A stretch of DNA of 64,000 nt from Mycobacteroides immunogenum (GCF_001605725.1 NZ_CP011530.1:1860001-1924000), one strand, 5' to 3'. Shown: positions 23,149-31,118, counted from the first letter of the stretch. Notes: generated by a model from the sequence alone, not told the origin. Program-made: numbers and translations.

Positions 23149-24677
23149 GCCTGCATATCTCGCTGACTGACTTTTTCTGTGGCGCAGGGGGTTCGAGTAC
23201 CGGTGCGGTAGACGTCGCCGGTGTGACGGTCCGGGCGGCTGCGAACCATTGGCCGCTAGCCGTCGAGACGCACAATGCGAATCACCCGGACGCTGATCAC
23301 TATTGCGCGGATCTGTCGCAGATCCATCCTATGTACTTTCCGAAGACGACCATGGGTTGGTTCTCGCCGGAGTGCACCAACCACTCACAAGCCAAGGGGC
23401 GCAAACGCGTTGACTCGCAACCCGACCTCTTCGGCGACACCCTGCCCGACGAAGCCGCGGAACGCTCACGCGCCACAATGTGGGACGTCATCCGGTTCTC
23501 TGAATTTCACCGATACGAACTGGTATTCGTGGAGAACGTAGTCGAGGCGGCCTCGTGGGCGCCGTTCCCCGCGTGGCTTGCGGCCATGGAATCACTGGGG
23601 TACGAGCACCGGCTCGTGATGCTCAATTCGATGCACGCGCAGCTGGCCGGCTTCGGGGCGCCGCAATCTCGCGACCGCCTGTATGTGGTGTTCTGGCGGC
23701 GGGGCAACCGGAAGCCCGATCTTGAGCGGCTCGTGCGCCCCCGCGCCGTATGCCCAGACTGCGGACCTGTGAACGCCATGCAGGCATTCAAGAAACCCGG
23801 CAACACTGTAGGCCGATACCGCTCGCAATACCTCTATCGATGCCCGAACACGAAGTGCCGCCACCAGGTTGTTGATCCAGCCGTGCGTCCCGCAGCCGAG
23901 ATCATTGACTGGTCACTACTCGGCACGCGCCTCGGCGACCGCGACAAACCGCTAGCTGAGAAGACCATGGCGCGGATCCGCGCAGGTATCGAACGCTACT
24001 GGGCCCCGTTCATCGTCGAGCGCCGACACGAATACCGCGTGCGCGGTTTGGATGAGCCGTTGTCGACCGTGACGGCAAATGAGACCACCAAGGCGCTGGC
24101 AATTCCGGTAGAGGGGCGCGACGGCAAGCAAGCACTACCGATATCGGCACCTATGCGCACCATGACCACCCGCAACGAAACCGGACTACTCGTCCCATGT
24201 GGCGGTACTTGGCGCGACGGTGCGGCGCCGACGAGCGAGCCGTTCTCCACCCGAACCACACGGGAGACCGACGGGCTGGCGTTCATCGCTGAACTCCGCG
24301 GCGGCGGCAGTGATGCGCGGGCGGTTACCGATCCGCTGGCGACTGTGACCGCATCGGGTAACCACCACGCCTTGGTCATGCGGAACAACAGCAGCCGAGG
24401 CAGCGGTGCCGAGCACTCCACACCGGCCACCGAGCCCGCACGCACCATCACGACGACGGGACATCAGTCACTCATAGACGCTGATCGGCCCACGTTCGAT
24501 CTCGACGACGTCCGTTTCCGAATGCTGGAGCCACGGGAAATCAAACGCGCCATGGACTTTCCGGCCGACTACGTGATCAAGGGCAACCGGCGTGAACAGG
24601 TTCGCATGGCAGGAAACGCTGTGACTCCGCCTAGCTCGCGCGACTTGATCACCGTGGGCGTGGAGAGTTTGACGTGA
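23145..24677 (+). CDS. C5 cytosine DNA methyltransferase
   Basis: 510 aa. Motif I DFFCGAGGSSTG (8-19); motif IV has Cys77 in SPECTNHS instead of the usual PC; motif VI FVENV (E130); motif VIII QSRDRLYVVFW; motif X MAGNAVTPPSSRD. So it should be an active 5-methylcytosine enzyme. The variable region (about 300-445) contains five repeats of the form P-x2-T-x-T-x5-8-L, for example DEPLSTVTANETTKAL and TDPLATVTASG. A central Cys-rich insert (CPDCG, CPNTKCRHQ) looks like a zinc site. No partner endonuclease is adjacent except the small HNH gene, so it may protect phage DNA from host restriction. Confidence 0.9.
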   Translation: MSLHISLTDFFCGAGGSSTGAVDVAGVTVRAAANHWPLAVETHNANHPDADHYCADLSQIHPMYFPKTTMGWFSPECTNHSQAKGRKRVDSQPDLFGDTLPDEAAERSRATMWDVIRFSEFHRYELVFVENVVEAASWAPFPAWLAAMESLGYEHRLVMLNSMHAQLAGFGAPQSRDRLYVVFWRRGNRKPDLERLVRPRAVCPDCGPVNAMQAFKKPGNTVGRYRSQYLYRCPNTKCRHQVVDPAVRPAAEIIDWSLLGTRLGDRDKPLAEKTMARIRAGIERYWAPFIVERRHEYRVRGLDEPLSTVTANETTKALAIPVEGRDGKQALPISAPMRTMTTRNETGLLVPCGGTWRDGAAPTSEPFSTRTTRETDGLAFIAELRGGGSDARAVTDPLATVTASGNHHALVMRNNSSRGSGAEHSTPATEPARTITTTGHQSLIDADRPTFDLDDVRFRMLEPREIKRAMDFPADYVIKGNRREQVRMAGNAVTPPSSRDLITVGVESLT

Positions 24678-25024
24678 CCGCCGAGTTCACTGCTGAGGCG
24701 TTGCGGCTCATGCGTCAGCGTTGTGACGGACTCTGTGAGGTGCAGTGGCCCAAGGTATGCCAGGGCAGCGGCAGCCAGTTGGTCGGTCACCATCGTCGGC
24801 CCCGTGGCAACGGTGGCACCAAGCGCCACTCGTCGCGCCGGGCCGCCAACGGACTCATGGCATGCACCTGGTGCCATAGCTTCCTGGAGACGGGGGAGCG
24901 GGGCGAGGCGCGCAAGCTCGGATTCATCGTCGACCAGAACGAGGAGCCCGCAGACGTCGCGGTGTTCTACCGCCACGAGCAGACGGTGCTGCTGTGTGAT
25001 GACGGAAGCCTTGTGGCGGCATGA
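24674..25024 (+). CDS. HNH-like endonuclease
   Basis: 116 aa, ATGA overlap with the methyltransferase. Cys/His pattern: RCDGLCEV, C in KVCQGSG, GHHRRPRGNGG with the HH pair, then NGLMACTWCHSFLE with a C-x2-C-H. The order C-C / HH / N / C-x2-C matches the HNH fold. Coupled translation with a methyltransferase leaves open a restriction-modification pair, but phage HNH genes are usually free-standing. Confidence 0.75.
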   Translation: MTAEFTAEALRLMRQRCDGLCEVQWPKVCQGSGSQLVGHHRRPRGNGGTKRHSSRRAANGLMACTWCHSFLETGERGEARKLGFIVDQNEEPADVAVFYRHEQTVLLCDDGSLVAA

Positions 25025-25758
25025 AGTGCGCACGCCCCAACTGCTCCAGTCGCAGCTGCGCGGTGTCGAGAAGTAGTTTCCGGCAAGGTCTTTGCAAGCA
25101 GCACTACGAGCTGGCCGAGCGAGGGTACGTCGATAGCGCGCCCGTGCGAGCACGCCTAGATCTGCTTCACGCAGCCGGATTGCCGTGGGCGCACATCGCC
25201 GAGCGGGCCCAGATGAGTGAGCACGGCGTGCGCCTGATCCGGTATGGCGAGTACGACTCGGTTCGCAAGCTCACCGCTCAATGCATTCTCACGATCCCCA
25301 TCCCTGGGCGATTCGCAGGCACTGGGTATGTGAGCGCGGTCGGCACCGTGAGGCGACTACATGCGCTCGCGGCGATCGGGTGGAGCTTCGATGCCCTGGC
25401 CAAGATGATGGGCACTCACCGCAACGTGCTCCTAAGCACCCTGAAACGCGAGCGCGTACTTGCCCGGCGTGCCCGAGAGATCGCCGAACTATTCACTCGG
25501 CTGCACCTGACACCAGGGCCTTCGGAGCGAGCCCGCCGGCACGCGAGCGCGAACCGATGGCCCGTTCCCTTCGCATGGGATGAGGACTCCATCGATGACC
25601 CCAGCGTCGCAGCGGATCTCGGCGGCAAGTCGACCTGGATGCAGGAGTACGAGGACTACCAGTGGGTCCACGGCGACGACAAGCAGATCGCCGAAGCAAT
25701 GAGCATCCGACTCGATTCATTGAAGACACAACTGCGACGGAAGGGCCAAGCGGCATGA
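25021..25758 (+). CDS. HTH protein with N-terminal Cys cluster
   Basis: 245 aa. MKCARPNCSSRSCAV and QGLCKQHYELAERG give a C4/H zinc site, as in WhiB-like or homing-type phage proteins. Two HTH-like units follow: WAHIAERAQMSEHGVRLIR, and WSFDALAKMMGTHRNVLLS. A C-terminal piece IAEAMSIRLDSLKTQLRRKG is a third. The repeated helix-turn-helix units suggest sequence-specific DNA binding. Function unknown. Confidence 0.65.
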   Translation: MKCARPNCSSRSCAVSRSSFRQGLCKQHYELAERGYVDSAPVRARLDLLHAAGLPWAHIAERAQMSEHGVRLIRYGEYDSVRKLTAQCILTIPIPGRFAGTGYVSAVGTVRRLHALAAIGWSFDALAKMMGTHRNVLLSTLKRERVLARRAREIAELFTRLHLTPGPSERARRHASANRWPVPFAWDEDSIDDPSVAADLGGKSTWMQEYEDYQWVHGDDKQIAEAMSIRLDSLKTQLRRKGQAA

Positions 25759-25934
25759 CCGACAACCCGACATGTGTGTGCGGACATACCCGGAGCCACC
25801 ACCAGGGGTCCCTGGGTCCGCACTGCCACTTCGTTCGCTGGCCGACCTACGAGCGAGGTGGCGGCCTGTGTGACTGCACTGAATTCGCAATCCGACCCAA
25901 AAGTTCCGAATTGCGCGACTCGATGGAGTTTTGA
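25755..25934 (+). CDS. 59-aa zinc-binding small protein
   Basis: ATG at 25755 by ATGA overlap. Contains CVCGHTRSHH and CHFVRWP then CDCTEF, a C4H3-type set likely to bind zinc. Comparable small proteins recur in mycobacteriophage early operons. It ends by overlap with the next start. Confidence 0.6.
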   Translation: MTDNPTCVCGHTRSHHQGSLGPHCHFVRWPTYERGGGLCDCTEFAIRPKSSELRDSMEF

Positions 25935-26791
25935 TGGCGTCGACACTGAAAACTGCTGACTTGCTGGCGCTTCTGCGTCGGCACTACATCAAGCCCGGTC
26001 AACCCCTGCCTGGTGGGGTCTTCTTGCACGAGGTGGGTGGCAACGGCACCTGGGGCGCCTCCGCGCGCGCGGATGCCATCTATATCGGGTTCACCTCATC
26101 GAGTGGGCGCATCCTGGTCGGCCACGAGCTCAAGGTCAGCCGCTCTGATTGGCTCAATGAGCTGAACAAGCCCGGGAAGGCGGACCAGTGGGCTGACCAG
26201 TGCCACACCTGGTGGCTGGTGGTGAGCGACCTGTCCATCGTCCAGGACGGCGAGCTCCCGCCCGGTTGGGGCTTGATGTCTCCGGGTAGGTCGAAGACCC
26301 GGATGGCCATCCACACGCCGGCCGCCGTGAAGTCCGATCACACACCCTCGTGGGACGCGATGCGCTCGCTCATGGCCCGCTACGACACTCTGCGCGCGCA
26401 GGAGATCCGGGAGTCGCTAACCCAGCGCTCCAAGCAGATGGATGACGATCGCGAAGCCCGCATCGCCCAGGAGGTGCAGCGCCGGATGCGTGAAGCTCCT
26501 GAGAGTGGCCAGGCAGCCGAACGCCTCAAGCTCATAGAGGAAGCCATAGGCGCCCGGATCTCCTGGAGCGACTACGACTGGACTCCACGAAACCATGTGA
26601 ATCTCGAGCTTCTTGGACGTATTGGGAAGGCCGCGCTGACTCTTGGCGGGCTCCAGGATGCAGTGCTTCGCATAGCGAATCGGCACAACAGCACCGAATC
26701 TGTACGACGCCATCTGGACGAATACGACGCCAAGCTGGCCGAGTTTGTGGCCGTAGCCAAGTCAGAAATGACCGACCAGGAGGCCTCGTAG
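25934..26791 (+). CDS. PD-(D/E)XK nuclease-like (MmcB-type) protein
   Basis: 285 aa from the ATG at 25934. Residues about 25-100 carry the nuclease fold: WGASARADAIYIGF (acidic D), then GHELKVSRSDWLNELN with the E-x-K, and a Q-containing helix ADQCHTWWLVV. The C-terminal half is a long charged helix with a coiled coil. The family includes MmcB-type DNA repair nucleases. Placed just before the replication initiator. Confidence 0.65.
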   Translation: MASTLKTADLLALLRRHYIKPGQPLPGGVFLHEVGGNGTWGASARADAIYIGFTSSSGRILVGHELKVSRSDWLNELNKPGKADQWADQCHTWWLVVSDLSIVQDGELPPGWGLMSPGRSKTRMAIHTPAAVKSDHTPSWDAMRSLMARYDTLRAQEIRESLTQRSKQMDDDREARIAQEVQRRMREAPESGQAAERLKLIEEAIGARISWSDYDWTPRNHVNLELLGRIGKAALTLGGLQDAVLRIANRHNSTESVRRHLDEYDAKLAEFVAVAKSEMTDQEAS

Positions 26792-27168
26792 TGGGACTGC
26801 CGTGGATCCGGCTGGATACCCAACTAGCCGACCATCCGAAGATTCTGGAGCTGGTGGCCGACAACCAGTTCCGGGCGATAGCGGTGTTCCACTTCGGGCT
26901 GGGCTACTGCGGAAAGCACGAGACCGCGGGCTACATCCCGGCTGCCGCGTTGCCATTCATCCACGCACGCAAGGCCGATGCCACGCGCCTGGTCAATGTG
27001 AGTCTGTGGCTCGTCGCCCCCGGTGGCTGGCAGATCAAGGACTGGGACGACTACCAGCTGTCCGATGAGGCGGCCAAGAAGCGGCGAGAGCGGGCCATGA
27101 AGGGCGCTGCGGCCCGGTGGGGAAAGAAGGGAGGAGATGAGGGTGGGGCCAGTCTCAGTGCCATCTAA
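26791..27168 (+). CDS. DnaD/phage replication-initiator-like protein, N-terminal part
   Basis: 125 aa, starting at the previous stop. MGLPWIRLDTQLADHPKILEL and LWLVAPGGWQIKDWDDYQ, then a basic C-terminus AAKKRRERAMKGAAARWGKKGG. This is the winged-helix start of DnaD-like replisome organisers of actinophages, which are normally longer. The coding character continues in the +1 frame (27137-27775), so a frameshift may have split one gene. Iteron-like repeats begin exactly at its stop. Confidence 0.65.
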   Translation: MGLPWIRLDTQLADHPKILELVADNQFRAIAVFHFGLGYCGKHETAGYIPAAALPFIHARKADATRLVNVSLWLVAPGGWQIKDWDDYQLSDEAAKKRRERAMKGAAARWGKKGGDEGGASLSAI

Positions 27169-27775
27169 AGCATCTGCTGTAAGCATGTGCTCCAAGCATT
27201 GCTTAGAGCATCGCCCAAGCATCGACCACGAGCAATGCTCGCATGCAATGCACGGACGGACGGACGGACTGACGAAGAACTACTCACCTTGGGAATCTCG
27301 TCTTACGTTGGGTATCGCGCGCAGGGGGGTAGAGCGATTTACCTGTGACCCTGGGGAGTTCGGGCAGCGCTGCGCGCTTGCCGCCCAGCTTGTCCACAGC
27401 GCCACAAACCCCGCCGCGGTGGTGGAACTGGGTGCGCGTGGGGGTTCTGAGGGCTCCACGGGCGTCCTAGAGCGTCCCGCTATCGACATCGCCGAGATCG
27501 TCGGCGGCATGGGCGCGAAGGCATGCCAGTGCCTGTTCGTCGTATGTCCGTGTCACGAGAATCGATGTGAACAGGAAGCGAAGTGGGCGGCCCGCATCCA
27601 TGGGTGGGTTCGAAGAGGCGACCCGGATCACTACAAGGTCTACGACCTGTGTGATGACTGCAAGAAGCACATCGAGGAATCAGTAAGACAGCTTGTTGGG
27701 AGCGCAGGTGCGTGCAGCTGTGGGATGACCGGCAAGTCGGTCTCGGACTACATCGGTCCGGTGATCCCGCTGTGA
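27137..27775 (+). CDS. Cys-rich protein overlapping the initiator, possible frameshifted continuation
   Basis: 212 aa. The ATG at 27137 has GGAGGAG directly upstream but lies inside the initiator gene in the +1 frame. The first 45 residues run through the iteron-like repeats; residues 60-125 are helical (CALAAQLVHSATNPAAVVEL). The last 90 hold many Cys/His (CQCLFVVCPCHENRC, YDLCDDCKKHIEE, CSCG), two treble-cleft-like zinc sites. Either an independent gene or the rest of the initiator after a frameshift. An internal start at ATG 27509 would give only the zinc part. Confidence 0.5.
   Translation: MRVGPVSVPSKASAVSMCSKHCLEHRPSIDHEQCSHAMHGRTDGLTKNYSPWESRLTLGIARRGVERFTCDPGEFGQRCALAAQLVHSATNPAAVVELGARGGSEGSTGVLERPAIDIAEIVGGMGAKACQCLFVVCPCHENRCEQEAKWAARIHGWVRRGDPDHYKVYDLCDDCKKHIEESVRQLVGSAGACSCGMTGKSVSDYIGPVIPL
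27166..27268 (+). other. Iteron-like repeats, candidate phage replication origin
   Basis: AGCAT words at 27169, 27182, 27195, 27207 and 27218, then AGCAATGCT at 27231: six copies at 11-13 bp steps. A (GGAC)4-type run follows at about 27253-27268. Direct repeats phased to the helix at the end of an initiator gene resemble the lambda O-gene origin. No DnaA box was identified with confidence. Confidence 0.5.
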
Positions 27776-28224
27776 GCGCGCTGATGCTGTGCCCAATGTC
27801 TTTTGGTGAAGCGTGTGAGTTTGTCTCCCAGCACCATCGGCACCATCCACCGCCGCGGGGTCACAAGTTCAGTGTCGGTGTTGCAGACAACAGCAGGGTG
27901 GTCGGCGTCGCGATGATCGGGCGTCCAGTGGCGCGGCTGTTCGATGACGGCTGGACGCTGGAGGTCAACCGAACGTGCACGGTCGAGGGCGCGCGGAATG
28001 TGAACTCGATGCTGTACGCCGCAGCGTGGCGTGCGGCTAAGGCGCTGGGATATCGCCGGCTGATCACCTACACCCGCGGCGAAGAGCCGGGAGTGTCGCT
28101 CCGTGCCGCCGGGTGGCGAGTAGTGGCAGAACGCAAGGCCCGCAAGGGATGGGACATGCCTGGGCGCCCTCGTGTGGATTCGACGGAGCATCAGCTCCAG
28201 CGCACTCTCTGGGAGGCCGTGTGA
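27772..28224 (+). CDS. XF1762-family (GNAT-fold) protein
   Basis: 150 aa from the GTG overlapping the previous stop. Signature stretch: SFGEACEFVSQHHRHHPPP, GHKFSVGVADNSRVVGVAMI, GRPVARLFDDGWTLEVNR, then LYAAAWRAAKALGYRRLITY. This is the XF1762 family, widespread in phages and fitting a GNAT acetyltransferase fold; its substrate is unknown. Confidence 0.8.
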   Translation: MSALMLCPMSFGEACEFVSQHHRHHPPPRGHKFSVGVADNSRVVGVAMIGRPVARLFDDGWTLEVNRTCTVEGARNVNSMLYAAAWRAAKALGYRRLITYTRGEEPGVSLRAAGWRVVAERKARKGWDMPGRPRVDSTEHQLQRTLWEAV

Positions 28225-28400
28225 GCGACTACGGGGAAGATACCGGCCGCCCGGAGCGGCCTGGGCCGTACGACGTGAACGAAGCGATCCGCCGCGACTG
28301 CCCGGACTGCGAGGCCCCGGCGGGACGTAAGTGCCCGCGCCCCAATGGGGCTGGGTTCAAGGACTGCCCGTGCGTTGGCCGACTGAAGGTGGGCGCTTGA
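28221..28400 (+). CDS. 59-aa zinc-binding small protein
   Basis: GTG at 28221 by overlap. DCPDCEAPAGRKCPRPNG and DCPCVGRL make a C4 zinc ribbon; small zinc-ribbon proteins of this sort are usual in actinophage early operons. Confidence 0.6.
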   Translation: MSDYGEDTGRPERPGPYDVNEAIRRDCPDCEAPAGRKCPRPNGAGFKDCPCVGRLKVGA

Positions 28401-28504
28401 TGCCCCAACATGGCGTGGAATCTCCAGTACTGCAGGCGATTGCCGAGCTGGAAGACCAAGACGAATCCGAGTTTGACGTCATCGAGTACCGGAGGACCGT
28501 ATGA
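28400..28504 (+). CDS. 34-aa acidic small ORF
   Basis: ATG at 28400 overlaps the previous TGA, and its TGA overlaps the next ATG. Acidic helix LQAIAELEDQDESEFDVIEY. Overlap at both ends is the only evidence besides composition. Confidence 0.45.
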   Translation: MPQHGVESPVLQAIAELEDQDESEFDVIEYRRTV

Positions 28505-29469
28505 CCGAGTGCACCCGTTGTGGCGAACGCTGCGAACTGTTCTTGTGCTGGAACTGCGGCAAGGCAATTCGGCGTCTGCTGGTAGGTCAGAAAGTGTCCC
28601 GCCGCAAGGCAACCGAGGCGCAGGGGGAGGAGCCGGGCATCATCTGGTATCTGGACCGCCTCATGGAGTCTGCTTATCTGCAGACCCGCATGGGCTCGAG
28701 CAGCGTGCGTACGGCCCCCGACTCCATGCCGTTGCTCCCGGATAGCCGGGCATCGAAGCTGCGTCACAAGATTCACGCCGAGCTGACCTCGTGGGTCAAG
28801 CAGATCACCGAGGGGTGTCGCATTCGGTTCCTGCCGCTGGACTCGGTGGAGCCCGACTTCATCGGCCCATTGCGGCCCGGGTGGCGCCGCATCCCCGCCG
28901 ACTACACGGCGACGAGCGCGGATATGGCGCGCTGGCTGGCCCACAACCTCCTGGCGATCATGTCCGAGGAGAACGCCGCCGAGCTGTACGACGAACTCGT
29001 AGCGCTCACCAGGAAGGCGCATAAGGCCATCGACCGCCCAGAGCTCCAACTCTTCGGGGAGTGCTCGAAGTCGATGGGGGAGAGCGACGAAGGTGTCCCG
29101 CTCGCCTGTGGAGTGAAGCTGTACGCCGAGAAGGGCGAGACCGTCGTCGCGTGCCCGCGGTGCCGATCGACGTACGGCGTCGATGAACTCCGCGACGACA
29201 TGCGGGCCCGTGCCCGCGATCAGCCTATGACGGGAGCGGACGTGCTGCGCATGATGAAGCTCGCCGGCGAGGCCCCAGCATCGGCCACCTTCTACAAGGT
29301 GCTTGGCCGAGTCGCGCCACGGTCCTACCTACACGCTGACGGGCAGCGCAACCAGACCTGGACGCCAGGCTGCAAGAAGCTCTACGCCTACGACGACGTG
29401 ATGGCCAAGGTCAATGAGGGTGAAAACTCGACTCATCGTCGGCGGGAGCGTCGTCGTGCGAGTGCATGA
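28501..29469 (+). CDS. Zinc-ribbon and HTH protein (last early gene)
   Basis: 322 aa. N-terminal ribbon CTRCGERCELFLCWNCGKAI; a helical centre (MARWLAHNLLAIMSEENAAEL); a second Cys set (FGECSKS, LACGVKL, VACPRCRSTYG); then a C-terminal HTH-like end DVLRMMKLAGEAPASATFYK. Proteins of this plan occur at the end of the early operon in mycobacteriophages and are thought to bind DNA. Its 3' end overlaps the convergent hicB gene by 59 bp. Confidence 0.7.
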   Translation: MTECTRCGERCELFLCWNCGKAIRRLLVGQKVSRRKATEAQGEEPGIIWYLDRLMESAYLQTRMGSSSVRTAPDSMPLLPDSRASKLRHKIHAELTSWVKQITEGCRIRFLPLDSVEPDFIGPLRPGWRRIPADYTATSADMARWLAHNLLAIMSEENAAELYDELVALTRKAHKAIDRPELQLFGECSKSMGESDEGVPLACGVKLYAEKGETVVACPRCRSTYGVDELRDDMRARARDQPMTGADVLRMMKLAGEAPASATFYKVLGRVAPRSYLHADGQRNQTWTPGCKKLYAYDDVMAKVNEGENSTHRRRERRRASA

Positions 29470-30037
29470 CCACGTATGTCGACGGGAGAGATTCAAGGTG
29501 GCTTACGAGGTACTGGTTTGGAGGTACCGTGAGGTCGTATTGGACAGTCCGCCCATACATTTCATCAACGATCTGTGAAATCCTGTGCCGAAAGCGCTCG
29601 AAGTTGGTCGGAATCCTATTTGCCGCAGATGCGTACATCTCGTTCACGAGGGCGGCTTCAAAGGGAGATGGATTGTGTCGCGACCCCATTGGAGTGGATG
29701 GGCTCGCCGCACGCGGCTCTGCTGAGAGCTTCTGAACAACCCACTGGTTCAGTGAGACGCCTTGCTCTGCCGCCTCGGTGGTCAGCCGCTGATGGAGCGC
29801 CGGCGAGCTTCGGACCAAGAACTTTCCGCTGTAGGAGCGCTCGCTGAGTGGCGTAGGGGGAGTTTCTTCGGTTTCCTCCATATCGGCCAAGACGTCGTCG
29901 ACTAGCTGCACGATGCCCGCGAAGGCCTCTCTACGGTCCTTGTCGAGCCAGGACAGTGACGGGAATTCGGCGACGAGTCCGACGAACTCCTCGTCCTCTG
30001 GTGACCACACGACTCGATAGGTGTAGTGGTTATCCAT
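29411..30037 (-). CDS. hicB: HicB-type antitoxin
   Basis: 208 aa from the ATG at 30037 with GAGGTGAG upstream. The N-terminal HicB fold has YRVVWSPEDEEFVGLVAEFP (4-25) and FAGIVQLVDDVL. A DNA-binding ribbon-helix-helix segment follows at about 70-105 (KFLVRSSPALHQRLTTEAAE, VSLNQWVVQKL). The C-terminal 100 residues are an extra helical domain not needed in classical HicB. It overlaps the toxin gene by 8 bp, toxin first. The RHH likely represses the promoter at 30302. Confidence 0.85.
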   Translation of the reverse strand: MDNHYTYRVVWSPEDEEFVGLVAEFPSLSWLDKDRREAFAGIVQLVDDVLADMEETEETPPTPLSERSYSGKFLVRSSPALHQRLTTEAAEQGVSLNQWVVQKLSAEPRAASPSTPMGSRHNPSPFEAALVNEMYASAANRIPTNFERFRHRISQIVDEMYGRTVQYDLTVPPNQYLVSHLESLPSTYVVMHSHDDAPADDESSFHPH

Positions 30038-30293
30038 TTGTCTCACCTCTCATCCCCTCGAGTTTGTCGATTGCGGCGACGACTTGCCGAACCTGGTACG
30101 TCTTCGCTTTCCCGTGATCATTCTGAATGTTTACGCGCGGATCCCCGGTCCACGGGGTCTTGTACACCGCGTGACTCGTTCCCTTCTGGCGTGGCTGGCC
30201 GAAGTGGTGATCGCAGACCTTGACCAGATCGCTATAGGCCACATTCGTCGGGGCCTCGCGCATCTGCGCCTCAATCTTCGCCAGCTTGGCCAT
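30030..30293 (-). CDS. hicA: HicA-type mRNA interferase toxin
   Basis: 87 aa from the ATG at 30293; a longer ORF start at 30374 would run through the operator. HicA dsRBD-like fold with SYSDLVKVCDHHFG-type start (YSDLVKVCDHHFGQPRQKG), the catalytic His in TSHAVYKTPW, and VRQVVAAIDKLE at the end. HicA cleaves mRNA and is inhibited by HicB. Toxin-first order and overlap are normal for hicAB. Carriage between early and late regions fits a lysogen-stabilising or abortive-infection cargo. Confidence 0.85.
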   Translation of the reverse strand: MAKLAKIEAQMREAPTNVAYSDLVKVCDHHFGQPRQKGTSHAVYKTPWTGDPRVNIQNDHGKAKTYQVRQVVAAIDKLEGMRGETNG

Positions 30294-30301
30294 GTACCCT
30301 A

Positions 30302-30322
30302 TGATATCGCATGTGATATCAC
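30302..30322 (-). promoter_or_regulatory. HicBA operator palindromes
   Basis: TGATATCGCATGTGATATCA: two related half sites, each containing GATATC, with GTGATATCAC a perfect 10-bp palindrome. Located 9-29 bp upstream of the hicA start, as expected for autoregulation by the HicB RHH domain. Confidence 0.55.
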
Positions 30323-30413
30323 TAATGCCATGGTTCACGCGGATATTCCGTACCGGAGTCGGGTCAGCGACCACCGGCGCCCGCGCTGCGTTGCTGGGAG
30401 TGCTCCGATAGGA

Positions 30414-30845
30414 CTATCGGTACGTGGAGGCCGGCGGCGGATAGTGGTGATGCGGTGCATCGTGGGCCGGCAAGCCGACGAGTGTGAATACGAAGACCGC
30501 CGCGGCGGCGATAAAAACGGCTTCCCCGCGCTTTCGCGCACGGCTAGCCACGACGAGGGTTGGTGCTCCAACCACGGCTATGATCGCAACGGCGAGCCCA
30601 ATCCTGGGTAGATCGTCGAAGGCCGACCCCAGTGCTCTCCAGTACTCGAAAAGGCCAAGCAAGCCGGCCGCGAACGGCCACCACGGCTCCGCATTTTCTC
30701 TGTCGTCAGAGAATCTCGCATAGGCGGTCGCGAGTCCGCCGATGGCGACGAGGGCTAAGAGCGAAGTCCCCGCCAGGGCCAACCAGTGCGGGTCCACAAT
30801 GGGCTCTTCCGGCGGTAGATCGGCCAATATTTCAACGGTGCTCAT
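30414..30845 (-). CDS. Multi-TM membrane protein (lysogen cargo)
   Basis: 143 aa from the ATG at 30845 (MSTVEILADLPPEEP); a longer ORF from 30971 adds a doubtful N-terminus. Four hydrophobic segments: WLALAGTSLLALVAIGGLA, WWPFAAGLLGLFEYW, IGLAVAIIAVVGAPTLVVA and AVFIAAAAVFVFTLVGL; the last residues are His/Pro-rich. Family unknown. Prophage-encoded small membrane proteins in this position often block superinfection; inferred only from context. Confidence 0.6.
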   Translation of the reverse strand: MSTVEILADLPPEEPIVDPHWLALAGTSLLALVAIGGLATAYARFSDDRENAEPWWPFAAGLLGLFEYWRALGSAFDDLPRIGLAVAIIAVVGAPTLVVASRARKRGEAVFIAAAAVFVFTLVGLPAHDAPHHHYPPPASTYR

Positions 30846-31038
30846 GCCGCGAGGGTATGGAGCAACGTCCCAGCGATCACGCTTATCTGCATCGACACGC
30901 CGAAATGACAGGCTTGTAATTAGCTCTCTGGCCTCGTAGAATCCAGGCAGCAGTAGCGCAACTATGCCCAAAATGAGCCACTGACCTGGGCGTATTCTTA
31001 TGGTTTCCGATTGTCGGACATGCGCGATAACCTAAAAG

Positions 31039-31076
31039 TAATCGGAAGGTCGCGGGTTCGAATCCCGCCAGCTCCA
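31039..31076 (+). pseudogene. tRNA/tmRNA 3'-half fragment
   Basis: T-arm GCGGG TTCGAAT CCCGC (31052-31068), variable AGGTC before it, acceptor 3' strand CAGCTCC (31069-31075) and discriminator A. The expected 5' part is not upstream; instead 31005-31012 (TTCCGATT) pairs with 31040-31047. Acceptor CAGCTCCA is typical of tmRNA. Could be an attachment-site core or a relic. Confidence 0.6.
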
Positions 31077-31081
31077 CGCAT

Positions 31082-31118
31082 GGGGCTGTAGCTCAGCGGT
31101 AGAGCGCCCGGCTGATCT
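31082..31118 (+). pseudogene. tRNA 5'-half fragment
   Basis: Acceptor GGGGCTG (31082-31088), TA, D-arm GCTC...GAGC with AGCGGTA loop (31091-31105), then the start of an anticodon arm. No 3' half follows; a 12-bp hairpin begins at 31126. Its acceptor pairs with the CAGCTCC of the fragment just upstream. Confidence 0.6.

Noticed and set aside
31005..31047. Complete tmRNA or tRNA gene ending at 31076
   Set aside because: No matching acceptor 5' strand upstream; only a 3' half is present.
30883..31077. Minus-strand ORF beginning MELAGFEPATF
   Set aside because: A well-known false ORF produced by antisense reading of a tRNA 3' end.
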